Assembly: GCA_020054865.1 (NCBI GenBank)
Contig: JAIHAR010000004.1
Span: 30,864 to 94,863 of the forward strand
DNA length: 64,000 nt
From: Deferribacteraceae bacterium
Lineage (GTDB): Bacteria; Chrysiogenota; Deferribacteres; Deferribacterales; Deferrivibrionaceae
Direction of reading: 5' to 3'
A program made the position numbers and the translations under genes. The notes beneath the pieces were generated by a model. It was not told the origin of the DNA, did not search any database, and saw only the letters and a program-made list of their open reading frames with translations. Numbering within the stretch: the first letter of the stretch is position 1; each line of letters opens with the position of its first letter. Of this stretch, positions 18,682-28,437 are shown in pieces.

Positions 18682-19758
18682 ATGGAAAATTCGTTGTACT
18701 GTATTTTTTATAAGACTATTGATTTTTCAGGTGGCAATTTTTCTATTGTTACCACAAAAGAGATTAGCAACACAGAAGGTGCATTATTTCAAAAATTAAA
18801 ATCCGAATCTGAAAAACTTATCATTTTAAATTTTAAAGCATTAGTTGACAAAGATACGGATTCTATAACAAGGCAGGTGTGTGTTTTTGAAAAAGATTTT
18901 TCCGGTATTGAGTTTCTGGTAAATATACATGTTATAAACAGGACACCTGAAAAACTCTATCTTTGCGAAGTATATATTGAAAATACTATTTATTTGAAAG
19001 AGGTTTTTGAGCATTTGATTCATAGCCGGATAATCAGTTTTGTAATCTATAACTTTGATAATATTCTGTTTGCTGATAAAGGTTTTACCTGTTTAACGGA
19101 ATACAGTGAAGATGAACTCAAAAATATGGATTTTTCATCTTTTTTTAATGAGTCTTTTAAAGAGGTTATAAAGAATATTTCAGACAAACGAAGCAAAGGC
19201 TTTAACATAAATCAGGAGTTTCACCATTTGCCGATTTATACAAAGAGCGGCTATTTTAAGTATGTAAATGCCTATGATACCACAATTTCATATTTAGGTC
19301 AAAATGTCGGCTGTATGTTTATTGTGGATGTTTCCGAAGAGGTTTCAAGTAAAGACTTATACAGTATTTTGTATAATTTAAACTCGCTAATAAGAAAACG
19401 AATTGTTAGTCTTGAAGAATTTTTTAATTTTTTGTGCAGTGAGATTGTAAAGGATAAAAATATCAGTTTTGCATGGGTTGGGAAAATTTATAAGAGAAAA
19501 AGGCCTAAAATAATTGCAAAGGCAGGCTATGAGGAAGGTTATCTGGACTATTTTATGTCAGTTTTAAGCTCTGATAAATATGATATTGGACCCACATTTT
19601 CATCGGTGAAAGAGAATAAAATAGTGATAAATCAAGACACAAAAAGCAATCCGAATATTTTGCCGTGGCAAGAGGAGATGCTGAAAAGAAACTACCATTC
19701 TTCATGTGCAATCCCCATAAAATATAAAAATGAATATTTTGTTTTAAATCTTTATTAA
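18682..19758 (+). pseudogene. N-terminal part (PAS-GAF) of a split c-di-GMP protein
   Basis: A 358-residue reading frame with an N-terminal region of unknown fold (1-100), a PAS domain (about 105-220, FVIYNFDNILFADKGFTCLT then YFKYVNAYDTTISYLGQNVG) and most of a GAF domain (about 225-358). The GAF is cut by TAA at 19756 just where a final strand and helix should follow (CAIPIKYKNEYFVLNLY). The frame continues open directly after the stop, through NKQYFFNETL into the next reading frame, and the whole 18682-21516 span is 945 codons in one phase. One base change (for example AAA to TAA) would explain it. A TTGAAT/TAATAA promoter-like pair lies at 18623-18650. Confidence 0.75.
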
Positions 19759-19788
19759 AATAAACAGTATTTCTTTAATGAAACACTT

Positions 19789-21516
19789 ATGGACACATTA
19801 ATTGCACTGCAAGAATCAATTGCCGGTCAGGTAAACAATCTAAATGAGATCGGTTTTAAGAATATTTTGTTGAGTACTGTTGAAAATACGTATGATTGGG
19901 TAATGATTACGGATAAAAACGGTATAATCGAATATGTCAACGATGCAGTGGTAACAATTAGCGGATTTTCCAGAAAGGAGATAATAGGGAAAACTCCGAG
20001 GATATTCAAATCAGGGCTTTATGATAAAAGCTTTTATGAAAATTTATGGAAAAAGATTACCAACGGAGAGATTTATAAAGGGGCTGTAACCAATAAAAGA
20101 AAAGATGGCAGTTATTTTCAGGTGGATAATACAATTGTTCCTGTTGCTCAAAATGGGAAAATAATAAAATTTGTATCCATTGCCAAAGATATTACAAAAG
20201 AAGCTTATCTTGAAGAGGAGGTATTCAAATTTAAATATACCGATTTGCTAACTGGAGTTTTAAACAGGGAAGGATTTATTGAAAATGTCAACAAACAGCT
20301 TGAGGATTTTTACAAGTCAAAAGAAACAGCAATTGTAGTTGTTTTTGATATATATGGATTTGCGATGCTAAATGAACGATACGGCTTTGAAAAGTGCAAT
20401 GAAATTTTGAAAAAGGTATCTAAGGAGCTTGTAGGTAACTTTTATAGAAAAGATTTGGTGGCAAGGGTCGGAAGTGATAGTTTTGGAATATTCTTGCGAC
20501 TTGATAGTGATGAAAATTTGCTCAAAGTTATCGATAAATTTTTAAATTTTTTTAAAAGGCCGGTTTTTGTGGATAAAGATAAGCTTTTGATTGATATAAA
20601 TATTGGGGTTTCAGTATGGGATGGTGGAATAGGCGCTACCGATTTGCTTGCAAGGGCAGAGGCAGCCTTAAATCTCTCAAAAACGGAAGGGGCAAACTGT
20701 GTTAGAGTATATAATGAAAAAATAAACAAAAATGTTATGGAATATTTTGATAAAGTGGGGTTAATCGAAGAAAGTCTTGAAAAAGAGTTTTTTGTATTTC
20801 ACCTTCAGCCTATTGTTTCTTCAGCTACCCTAAAAATTGAATCTTTTGAAGCTCTTGTGAGAATCAATCACCCTGAAAGGGGACTGATATATCCTGATTT
20901 TTTTATAAATATAATAGAGAAAACTAAGCTTTTGGAAAAATTTGAATTGTTGCTTTTTAAAAAAATTGTGGAATATTTGCAAACAGTCCACTTACATTTA
21001 AATAAATACCTGAAAATATCTGTAAATATTAGCGCCAATTCGGTATCTTCAGGAAAAATACTCGAATGTGCAGATATAGTCCCTCTTAATCTCAGACAGT
21101 TTATAAATCTTGAAATTACTGAAAGGGTATTTTTAAAGGATAGTGGAAAAGTAATAGATATCATCGATAGGCTAAAGAAACTTAATTTTATGGTGGAGAT
21201 AGATGACTTTGGTACAGGATATTCAAGCCTTGGAATGATTGAGCAGGTATCTTTTGACATACTCAAGATAGATATATCGTTTGTGAGAAAAATGCTTGAG
21301 GATGAAAAAGTAATGGGTATTGTAAAAACTATCGTATCTCTCGGTAAAAATCTCGGCCTTCAAACTATAGCAGAGGGTGTTGAGACTAAAGAGCAGGCTG
21401 AAATATTAAAATCAATAGGCTGTGACTTTCTGCAGGGTTATTTCTTTTCAAAACCTATCCCCCTTGAAAATGCAATAGATATCTTCAAAAATCAGCCGCA
21501 TTTTCATTTGAGTTGA
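19789..21516 (+). CDS. PAS-GGDEF(degenerate)-EAL protein, C-terminal part of the split gene
   Basis: A 575-residue part of the gene cut at 19756, in the same phase. It contains the end of a GAF helix, a PAS domain (about 30-150, WVMITDKNGIIEYVNDAVVT, FRKDGSYFQVDNTIV-like stretch), a GGDEF domain whose active-site motif is replaced by GSDSF (VARVGSDSFGIF), and a full EAL domain. The EAL half has the catalytic set: FEALVRI, LEITERVF, DDFGTGYSSLGM, DILKIDISFV, TIAEGVET and QGYFFSKP. It is therefore expected to be a c-di-GMP phosphodiesterase with a dead cyclase domain. The ATG at 19789 has no clear ribosome site, so translation may depend on reinitiation or read-through. Confidence 0.85.
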   Translation: MDTLIALQESIAGQVNNLNEIGFKNILLSTVENTYDWVMITDKNGIIEYVNDAVVTISGFSRKEIIGKTPRIFKSGLYDKSFYENLWKKITNGEIYKGAVTNKRKDGSYFQVDNTIVPVAQNGKIIKFVSIAKDITKEAYLEEEVFKFKYTDLLTGVLNREGFIENVNKQLEDFYKSKETAIVVVFDIYGFAMLNERYGFEKCNEILKKVSKELVGNFYRKDLVARVGSDSFGIFLRLDSDENLLKVIDKFLNFFKRPVFVDKDKLLIDINIGVSVWDGGIGATDLLARAEAALNLSKTEGANCVRVYNEKINKNVMEYFDKVGLIEESLEKEFFVFHLQPIVSSATLKIESFEALVRINHPERGLIYPDFFINIIEKTKLLEKFELLLFKKIVEYLQTVHLHLNKYLKISVNISANSVSSGKILECADIVPLNLRQFINLEITERVFLKDSGKVIDIIDRLKKLNFMVEIDDFGTGYSSLGMIEQVSFDILKIDISFVRKMLEDEKVMGIVKTIVSLGKNLGLQTIAEGVETKEQAEILKSIGCDFLQGYFFSKPIPLENAIDIFKNQPHFHLS

Positions 21517-21592
21517 TAAATAGCCTTCTTTTAAATTTGTCAGAGAATAGACAACGGCTAATTTGTGCGGAATATTTAGAGGGCAGAATCTC

Positions 21593-21620
21593 TGGACATT
21601 TTATGTAAGTGTGTTATCAT
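21593..21620 (+). promoter_or_regulatory. Sigma-70-like promoter before SDR gene
   Basis: TGGACA, a 16-base spacer and TATCAT in the 167-base gap after the EAL gene. It would drive the SDR, glycerate kinase and PBP genes, which are closely spaced. Confidence 0.5.
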
Positions 21621-21683
21621 ATTGTTATAGCAAGTTAAATTTTATGTGCAGGGGTTGTTCTGTTTAAAATTAAGGGGGTAGAT

Positions 21684-22397
21684 ATGAATAGAAAAATCTT
21701 GATCACCGGGGCAAGCAGGGGGATAGGATTTGAGCTTGCCAAAATTTTACTAAAAAAAGGGGATACTGTTATCCTTGCGTCAAGAAGTATCGAAAACAGT
21801 AAAAATCTTGATGAATTGAAAAAAATATCTGACAGTTTTTTTGCAATTAACTGCGATGTATCAAAATCTGATGAAATAGACAGACTTTACAATTTTACAA
21901 AGGAAAATGTTGGCAGTATTGATATCCTGGTGAATAATGCAGGGCGAGGAATCTATGCGCCGGTTGGTACTGAGACTGCGCAGTCGATAAAAGAGATTAT
22001 TGACCTGAATGTGTTTGGACTGATTTATCTTACAAATAAATTTGCAAAAGATATGGTGGAAAACAAGGGAACTATTGTCAATATTGCCTCCGTTGCCGGT
22101 AGAAAGGGGTTTGCAGGGCTTTCCACGTATTGCGCCACAAAATGGGCTGTGGTGGGATTTTCTGAAAGTATCAGGGATGAGCTTTGTTCAAAAGGGGTAA
22201 GGGTCATTACAATTGAACCTGGTCTTGTGGATACTGAATGGGGTGAAAATCTGCCTGAAGCATTTATAAAATATAAAGAGTCGGTAGATATGTTAAAACC
22301 TGAAGACATCGCAAATCTGATAGATTATGCCCTTGATGCACCAAAGAATGTTTCGTTGAATGAAGTGCTTGTAAGGCCTACAAATCAGCCAAGATAA
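21684..22397 (+). CDS. Short-chain dehydrogenase/reductase
   Basis: A 237-residue classical SDR. The cofactor motif ITGASRGIGFELAKIL is at the N terminus, NNAGRG at about residue 90, a catalytic Ser in NIASVAGRKG, and the Tyr-Lys pair in STYCATKWAVVGFSE. The substrate cannot be read from sequence. It has a GGGGG ribosome site and is followed 2 bases later by glycerate kinase, so a role in the same small-molecule pathway is possible but unproven. Confidence 0.9.
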   Translation: MNRKILITGASRGIGFELAKILLKKGDTVILASRSIENSKNLDELKKISDSFFAINCDVSKSDEIDRLYNFTKENVGSIDILVNNAGRGIYAPVGTETAQSIKEIIDLNVFGLIYLTNKFAKDMVENKGTIVNIASVAGRKGFAGLSTYCATKWAVVGFSESIRDELCSKGVRVITIEPGLVDTEWGENLPEAFIKYKESVDMLKPEDIANLIDYALDAPKNVSLNEVLVRPTNQPR

Positions 22398-22399
22398 AA

Positions 22400-23710
22400 A
22401 TGACTCATGAATTTTTGATAGATATTTTTAAAAGTGCTGTTGATGCTGTTGACCCATATAATCTTATTTTGCGAAAATTAAACATTAAAAACGGTATCTT
22501 AAAACTTTTTGATGAAAATGAAAGTTTTGAGCTGGATTTGAATAATTTTGATAAAATTATTGTTATCGGTATCGGGAAGGCAAGTGCCAAAATGGCGCTT
22601 GGCGTGGAAAATGTATTTAAAGGTTACGATTTTGAAGGGCTTGTGGTTACAAAATATGGTCATACCGAGAAATTGACAAAATTTGAAGTTTTACAGGCAG
22701 GTCATCCGGTCCCGGATGAAAACAGTATCAGAGGTGCAGAAAAAATCATAAATCTCTTAAAAAATGTAAACGATAAAACATTTGTCCTGACACTTGTTTC
22801 CGGTGGGGGCTCTGCCCTTGTCTCTGCTCCCCGTGAAGGTTTCACACTGGCAGATAAGCAGGATATTACAGGAAAACTTCTTGAAAGAGGGGCTGATATC
22901 GGGGAAATCAATTGTGTGAGAAAGCATCTTTCAAGGATGAAAGGTGGCGGCTATCTAAAATTGTTGAAAGATTCATTCAGTCTTAATTTAATACTTTCTG
23001 ATGTAATCGGTGACAGACTTGACACAATTGCAAGCGGACTTACATATTTTGACAGCACGACTTTTCATGATGCCCTAAAAATTTGCGTGAAATATAACAT
23101 TGAGGGTAAAGTAAAAGAATATTTTAAAAAAGGCGCTCTGGGGGGTGCAGAAGAGACTTTGAAAGAAAAAGATATAAAGAGCAGCAGATTTAAGAATGTT
23201 ATAATCGGGTCAAACTACCACGCACTTCTTGGTGCAAAAAAGAAGGCTAAGCAACTTGGGCTTAGTCCGCTCATTCTTACAGACGAACTTTTTGGAGAGG
23301 CAAGAGAGGTGGCAAAAGTGTTATTGTCTTTTGCAAGGGGATTTAAAAAGTATCACAAAGGATATGACTGCCTGATATCTGGCGGTGAGACAACGGTTAC
23401 AATAAAGGGGAGCGGAAAAGGTGGAAGAAATCAGGAGATGGCTCTTGCCTTTTTAAGTGAGCTTACAAAAAATGATGAAGGTATTTATTTTTTGTCGGCC
23501 GGCACAGATGGCAATGATGGACCGACTGATGCAGCGGGAGCTATGGCAAGCTATGAAATATTAAAAAGGGCTTATGAAGTTGGGCTTAATCCTGATGATT
23601 TTCTACAAAACAATGATTCTTATCGTTTTTTTGAGCAGGTAAAGGCCCTTGTAAAAACTGGTCCTACAAATACCAATGTTTGCGATGTGCAAATAGTATT
23701 GTTAAAATAG
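22400..23710 (+). CDS. Glycerate 2-kinase (MOFRL family)
   Basis: A 436-residue protein of the GckA/TtuD-type glycerate kinase family. N-terminal domain: IVIGIGKASAKMALGVE, LTLVSGGGSALVSAP. C-terminal MOFRL domain: CLISGGETTVTIKGSGKGGR, NQEMALAFLSEL, SAGTDGNDGPTDAAGA. It phosphorylates glycerate to 2-phosphoglycerate with ATP, linking glycerate or serine-cycle carbon to glycolysis. It follows the SDR by 2 bases; hydroxypyruvate or tartronate semialdehyde reduction by the SDR is a conceivable link (inference). Confidence 0.92.
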   Translation: MTHEFLIDIFKSAVDAVDPYNLILRKLNIKNGILKLFDENESFELDLNNFDKIIVIGIGKASAKMALGVENVFKGYDFEGLVVTKYGHTEKLTKFEVLQAGHPVPDENSIRGAEKIINLLKNVNDKTFVLTLVSGGGSALVSAPREGFTLADKQDITGKLLERGADIGEINCVRKHLSRMKGGGYLKLLKDSFSLNLILSDVIGDRLDTIASGLTYFDSTTFHDALKICVKYNIEGKVKEYFKKGALGGAEETLKEKDIKSSRFKNVIIGSNYHALLGAKKKAKQLGLSPLILTDELFGEAREVAKVLLSFARGFKKYHKGYDCLISGGETTVTIKGSGKGGRNQEMALAFLSELTKNDEGIYFLSAGTDGNDGPTDAAGAMASYEILKRAYEVGLNPDDFLQNNDSYRFFEQVKALVKTGPTNTNVCDVQIVLLK

Positions 23711-23721
23711 TGTGACTTAAA

Positions 23722-25548
23722 ATGAGTATTAAAAAGCTATTGTTTTTTATAATTTTTTTACTGACTATTTTTTTGCTTTATATATTTGGCCTTGATTACG
23801 CTTTTGGTAAATACAGGCAATATCTTTTTTCTTTAATAAAGATTCCTGATATCAAAACACTTAATGATTCAAAGACAATTACACTAAAAATATATTCTAA
23901 AGACAATAATATAATTTTTGAAAAATATATGTCATATGGCGACACTATCAGTGTGGAGGAAGATTTTAAAGAGTTTGATGTATTTTATGAGAGATATGTT
24001 GAAATGAAGGGGGAAGACCCGATTAAAAGCAAGTTGTGGGGAGATTTTTATGGGCAGCTTAAAGGAATATATTTTGAATACTTTTTTAAAGATGCGCTGA
24101 AAAATGAATTTTATAAAAGACTTAATGAAAAGTACAAGCCGTCTGAGCTTTATGAAGCTATATTTAACAATTTTGTTTTTTCAAACGGGATAAAAGGGGT
24201 AAATGGATATTCATTGTATCTATTTTCCAAAAAGTTTTCTGAGCTGCATTTCAAAGAAAAGGTTTTTTTGGCTCTTGCAGCCCTTGAAAATATAAATGAC
24301 CCAGAAGACTCTTACGGTAAAATTTTTGATGATTCTTCTCTTATAAGCAGAAGTGGCAGGAAAATTTTTATTAATCACCCTCAGACACTTGTGAAATATC
24401 CTGACTACCTTGATGGTGTTTTCGGAGAATTAGATGATTTGGACTTAAATTTTAAGGAAAAAAGCTATGAAATATTTACAAATCTTGATGAGAAAAAATA
24501 TGCCGATTTTACTAGGTTGTTAAGAGACTCTCTCAAAGGTTTTAAAGGGGTAGAGGCATCTTTAGTGCTTATTGATTATCAAAACAAAAAGACAGTTTTG
24601 ACAATAGGGACAATCAACGATGATTATGGTAGAAACAGAGCACTTAAGGTAAAAAGAGAGGTTGGCTCAATTTTTAAGCCGGTTACCTATTTAACTGCAT
24701 TTCAGAGAGGTATAAGACCTTCTTTTGTACTTGAAGATAAGCCATACGAATTTAAAGAGGGGAATTTTATTTACAGACCAAAAAATTACAAAGATTTTTA
24801 TATGGGAAAAACCAATATAAGAAACGGACTGATTTACTCACTTAATAACCTTACAATAAAACTGGCAGAAAAAGCCGGATTGAACAATGTAGCATACATG
24901 GCAAACAGAATAGGATTTAAAGATATCAAACCCTTTTATGCCATGCCACTTGGGTCAATACCTCAGACACCTTTTGATGTTGCTTATGCGTACTCTACTC
25001 TCGCAAATTATGGAAAAAAATGCGAGATGAAATTTATCGATAGTGTAGTTGCAGATGATGGCTCTGTTGTTCAGCCAAATAACGAATGCAAAAGGGTAGC
25101 CGACGAAAAAAGTGTATATCAGACCCTTTACCTTATGAAGAAAGTTGTAAGCAGTGGCACTGCAAGAGGGAAAGGCCTTATTAAAGGTACTGCTGGCAAA
25201 ACAGGTACAACAAATGACAGTAAAGATGTCTGGTTTGCGGCAATTTTCCCACCGTATGTTGCTGTGTTATGGGTTGGGTACGATAACTTTAAATCGTTAG
25301 GGGATGATGCTTCCGGAGGTAAAATAGCAGCACCAATTATGGCAGAAATAGAACGTAAATTGCTGCCGGGTGTGACCAATATTCAGTTTAAAGTCCCAGA
25401 AGGTATACGTATGGTCAAAGTGGTAAAAGGTGAAGATAAACTGTTTGATTCAGGGTGTGGCTCATTTTATTATGAAATGCTCAATAAAAACAATCTGCCG
25501 GATGTATGCATAGCTGATAGTCTAAATGTTGCCACAAAAGAAGATTAG
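23722..25548 (+). CDS. PBP1-type penicillin-binding protein with degenerate glycosyltransferase half
   Basis: A 608-residue membrane-anchored protein with one helix (residues 5-26). The C-terminal transpeptidase is intact: SxxK at Ser316 (GSIFKP), SxN at Ser373 (YSLNNL) and KTG at Lys493 (KTGTT). The 230 residues before it align in pattern to the GT51 lipid II glycosyltransferase domain only loosely (FNNFVFSNGIKGVNGYSLYL recalls the NxxxFGxGxYGVexAA block) and lack the catalytic EDxxFxxHxG motif. The total is shorter than a usual class A PBP. It probably works as a DD-transpeptidase only. It lies 11 bases after glycerate kinase. Confidence 0.82.
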   Translation: MSIKKLLFFIIFLLTIFLLYIFGLDYAFGKYRQYLFSLIKIPDIKTLNDSKTITLKIYSKDNNIIFEKYMSYGDTISVEEDFKEFDVFYERYVEMKGEDPIKSKLWGDFYGQLKGIYFEYFFKDALKNEFYKRLNEKYKPSELYEAIFNNFVFSNGIKGVNGYSLYLFSKKFSELHFKEKVFLALAALENINDPEDSYGKIFDDSSLISRSGRKIFINHPQTLVKYPDYLDGVFGELDDLDLNFKEKSYEIFTNLDEKKYADFTRLLRDSLKGFKGVEASLVLIDYQNKKTVLTIGTINDDYGRNRALKVKREVGSIFKPVTYLTAFQRGIRPSFVLEDKPYEFKEGNFIYRPKNYKDFYMGKTNIRNGLIYSLNNLTIKLAEKAGLNNVAYMANRIGFKDIKPFYAMPLGSIPQTPFDVAYAYSTLANYGKKCEMKFIDSVVADDGSVVQPNNECKRVADEKSVYQTLYLMKKVVSSGTARGKGLIKGTAGKTGTTNDSKDVWFAAIFPPYVAVLWVGYDNFKSLGDDASGGKIAAPIMAEIERKLLPGVTNIQFKVPEGIRMVKVVKGEDKLFDSGCGSFYYEMLNKNNLPDVCIADSLNVATKED

Positions 25549-25565
25549 TAAGCCAAAAGGTATTT

Positions 25566-26858
25566 TCAAATCAATACATTTTTAAAATTATTGTACTTAG
25601 CAATAACCTCATTGTGAAGAGATTTGCTGATATATTGTATCTCGTCTATGTTTTCTTTAAGGATATCTAAAATATTACAATCTATTTTTCCATTTTTTGC
25701 AAAAGTTTCAAGAATAGATAAGGTTTTATCTATTTTCATCCCTTTTCTGTATGGTCTATCTTCGGTAAGGGCTGTAAAAATATCAGCAATAGTCATCAAT
25801 CTGCATCCTGTGGTAAGCCTGTTTGCTTTTAAATGGAATGGATATCCCGTGCCGTCAAGGTATTCATGATGAAAGGCTGCCATATATTTAAGATCATCAA
25901 AGATTTCCAGTGAAGTGAGTATATAGTAAGTATAATAAGTATGTTTACGCATTTCCGCCATTTCATCAATAGTTAATGGACCATTTTTGTTTATTATGTA
26001 AGGGTCGATTCCAAGCTTTCCAATATCGTGAAGATAGCCTGCAACTTCCACTTCTTTTTGTTTTTGTTCATCAAATCCGCAATATTTTGAAAGAGTGGCT
26101 GCGGTGTTTGCTACCCTAACAGAATGGGTTGCGGTAAATGAACACCTGAAGTCTATCAATTGCCCGATAAATTTTGTAAATTCCATGATGTTTTCTATAT
26201 TAAGATCATAGATGTCGTATTGTATATATTTTCTTAAAATTTTGTCTTTGTCGGGCATATCAAGTTCAAGCCAGAAATACTCTTTGTCTTTGAATTTGAG
26301 AAATGCTTCCACATGTTCGGGCTTAAACATTTTGCCGGATTCCGAAGAAATAATGTCACAGATTTTATCCTTCTGGTAATAAGAAGCTTTATTCCTGTCA
26401 AGCAAGATATCAATCCTGTCAGCAAGAAAAATTATTAAGGGCTCATCTTTTATGTCAGGATAGTCTTTATATTTAAAGTGGTGTTTCTCTATTATATCTG
26501 ATAGTTCTTGAAAAAATGATACCTCTTTTAATAAATATGAGCCGATTTTTGAGTGGGATAATTTGCTATCATCTCCAATATCAAATGTTGATAAGTTTTT
26601 GACTTCACTTGTTACCATTAACCCTATGTCATGAAGAAGGGCAGCTAATGTTGTATTCTTGATTCTGCTCAGATTAAGACCATATTCAGCAGCAATGGCC
26701 GTGGCAATATAAGCAACCCTATGATGGTGCTGGGTCAGATTTTTATTCACAAAATCTACGATTTTGGAAAGATTGTATGCAAGATCGAAAGATGAAATAA
26801 GAAAAGAACCACTCAGGAAGTTGAAACTTTCAATTATATTAGTTCTAAAAAAATCCAT
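25566..26858 (-). CDS. Tandem HD / HD-GYP domain protein
   Basis: A 430-residue cytoplasmic protein with two HD-type domains. The first (about 35-200) has HHHRVAYIATAI, ALLHDIGLM and EKHHFKYKDYP. The second (about 235-400) is HD-GYP: THSVRVANTAATLSKYCG, AGYLHDIGKLGID, FHHEYLDGTGYPF and IADIFTALTEDRPYRKGM. HD-GYP proteins hydrolyse c-di-GMP. The GYP signature is intact, so activity is likely. It lacks a receiver or membrane segment. It is convergent with the PBP gene (17 bases between stops). Confidence 0.88.
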   Translation of the reverse strand: MDFFRTNIIESFNFLSGSFLISSFDLAYNLSKIVDFVNKNLTQHHHRVAYIATAIAAEYGLNLSRIKNTTLAALLHDIGLMVTSEVKNLSTFDIGDDSKLSHSKIGSYLLKEVSFFQELSDIIEKHHFKYKDYPDIKDEPLIIFLADRIDILLDRNKASYYQKDKICDIISSESGKMFKPEHVEAFLKFKDKEYFWLELDMPDKDKILRKYIQYDIYDLNIENIMEFTKFIGQLIDFRCSFTATHSVRVANTAATLSKYCGFDEQKQKEVEVAGYLHDIGKLGIDPYIINKNGPLTIDEMAEMRKHTYYTYYILTSLEIFDDLKYMAAFHHEYLDGTGYPFHLKANRLTTGCRLMTIADIFTALTEDRPYRKGMKIDKTLSILETFAKNGKIDCNILDILKENIDEIQYISKSLHNEVIAKYNNFKNVLI

Positions 26859-26958
26859 ACTTTATGGTATCATAATATTTTGAAAATTTCAAAAAAATAG
26901 TGAATGATAAATTAAAAAAATTGACTTGAATAAAATAATAATTTAGAATATTTCAAGT

Positions 26959-27930
26959 ATGAGATTGATAAATATATGTTTTCATCATACAACAGAAGAT
27001 ATAACAGTATGGCATGATTTTGCAAAATACCTTTCTGAAAAGTTAAATGAAGAGTTTTCTGTTGTTTCTTATAAATCTCTTCGTGAAGAGCAAGAAGCGC
27101 TCTTAAATGAAGAATATGATTTAGCTTTTCAAAACCCTGAGACAGCCCAATTACTTTTTTCAAAAGGGTATAAGCCCATCGGAAGGCTTAATGAGCAGTG
27201 GGATACTGTATGTTATTTCTCAAAAAAAGACCTGGTTAGAGATAAAAACTTTTATAGGGTCGGAATAGTACCTCTTCGAGTTATTTATTCGACACTTATT
27301 GAGCTGGAGCAAATAGGATTTAATATTAACCAGATAGATTTTATGATTTATAAAAATTTAGAGGATATCAAAAGTGCTGTTATTTCCGGTGAAATAGACA
27401 TTGGAATTACTAGGAAGGACAGTTATATTAAATTTTCTGAAGAGGAAAAGTCACAGCTTCAAATTATTTATGAATTTGGAATGGGTATTTTTCACTCTTT
27501 TATGGCAAAAGAGTCTGATCCAGAATTTTTGGAAAAAACTAAAAATGTATTACACACAATGCATCTAAATGATTCTGGACTTAGTATATTAAAAAGGCTT
27601 GGTTCTGATAAGGTAGTGGATATTGGGTATGAGTTTGGTTTTTTGGAGCGATTAAATTCACTTGGTAACAAAATATTTGAATATCGAGATTATAAAAGCA
27701 TTTTTAATGCTGTCGAAAAGGTTACAAATGTAGGTATTGTTATCTTTAGAGAAAAAGTTGAATACGCAAATGATTATGTTAAAAACATTACAGAGTATTT
27801 TGAGGATTTAATAGGGGTTGATGTCGTCAAATTGCTGGCACCGTCTCAAAGAGAGGAAAGCCGTGAGTTCATAAGAAGATGCATTGAAGGTGAATTTTTC
27901 GATATCAAATATGATAGTTTAACTAAGTAA
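26959..27930 (+). pseudogene. PhnD-like sensor with PAS domain, 3' end replaced by IS200/IS605
   Basis: A 323-residue frame. Residues 1-235 resemble the PhnD/periplasmic phosphonate-binding-like fold (INICFHHTTEDITVWHDFAK, YDLAFQNPETAQLL, VISGEIDIGITRKDSY) but without a signal peptide. Residues about 255-323 begin a PAS domain (VTNVGIVIFREKVEYANDYV) that stops abruptly at FDIKYDSLTK. The last codons and the stop lie at the left end of the insertion element, so the natural 3' end has been replaced. PhnD-PAS proteins normally continue into a GGDEF, kinase or similar output domain, which is missing here. If the IS is removed at the most likely joints, the frame still ends within a few codons, so extra sequence may have been lost. 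Confidence 0.65.
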
Positions 27931-27942
27931 ACGACAGAAGTC

Positions 27943-27962
27943 GCCCACTTCTATAAGTGGGC
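27943..27962 (+). repeat. Left-end hairpin of the IS
   Basis: GCCCAC-TTCTATAA-GTGGGC, a perfect 6-base stem. In this family such hairpins are recognised on single-stranded DNA by TnpA. Confidence 0.85.
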
Positions 27963-27974
27963 GATGAATGTTGC

Positions 27975-28002
27975 TTGACAATTCTTTCCTTTGTGATATA
28001 AT
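27975..28002 (+). promoter_or_regulatory. Consensus sigma-70 promoter of tnpA-tnpB
   Basis: TTGACA, a 16-base spacer and TATAAT, both hexamers perfect, directly inside the left end and about 30 bases before the tnpA ribosome site (AAGGAAGGAG). Confidence 0.85.
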
Positions 28003-28033
28003 CAGTATTAAAGGAAGGAGTTGAGCAATATCA

Positions 28034-28435
28034 ATGAAATTAGACAATAATAATCATTCAGTATTCTTGTTGTATTATCATCTTGTTTTGGTAACTAAAT
28101 ATAGAAGAAAAGTTATTGATGATAATATATCGAATAGACTAAAAGAAATATTTGAAAAGATACAAGGTAATTATAATATTACATTACAAGAGTGGAATCA
28201 TGATAAAGACCATGTTCATATATTATTCAAAGCACATCCAAATAGTGAATTATCTAAATTTATAAACGCATATAAAAGTGCTTCATCAAGAATAATAAAA
28301 AAAGAATATCCAGAAATAAAAAAACAACTCTGGAAAGAATATTTTTGGTCAAGAAGTTATTGTTTGCTTACAACTGGTGGTGCACCAATTGAAGTAATTA
28401 GAAAATATATAGAAACACAAGGAAAGGAGGTGTAA
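28034..28435 (+). CDS. tnpA: IS200/IS605 TnpA, HUH-Y1 transposase
   Basis: A 133-residue single-strand transposase of normal length. The metal-binding HUH motif is His60-Val-His62 (DKDHVHILFKAHP). The catalytic tyrosine is Tyr125 in EVIRKYIETQG. Other family blocks, YHLVLVTKYRRKVI and WSRSYCLLTTGGAP, are present. It cuts and joins the hairpin ends at the lagging strand template. All key residues are intact. tnpB follows after 2 bases. Confidence 0.96.
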   Translation: MKLDNNNHSVFLLYYHLVLVTKYRRKVIDDNISNRLKEIFEKIQGNYNITLQEWNHDKDHVHILFKAHPNSELSKFINAYKSASSRIIKKEYPEIKKQLWKEYFWSRSYCLLTTGGAPIEVIRKYIETQGKEV

Positions 28436-28437
28436 CT

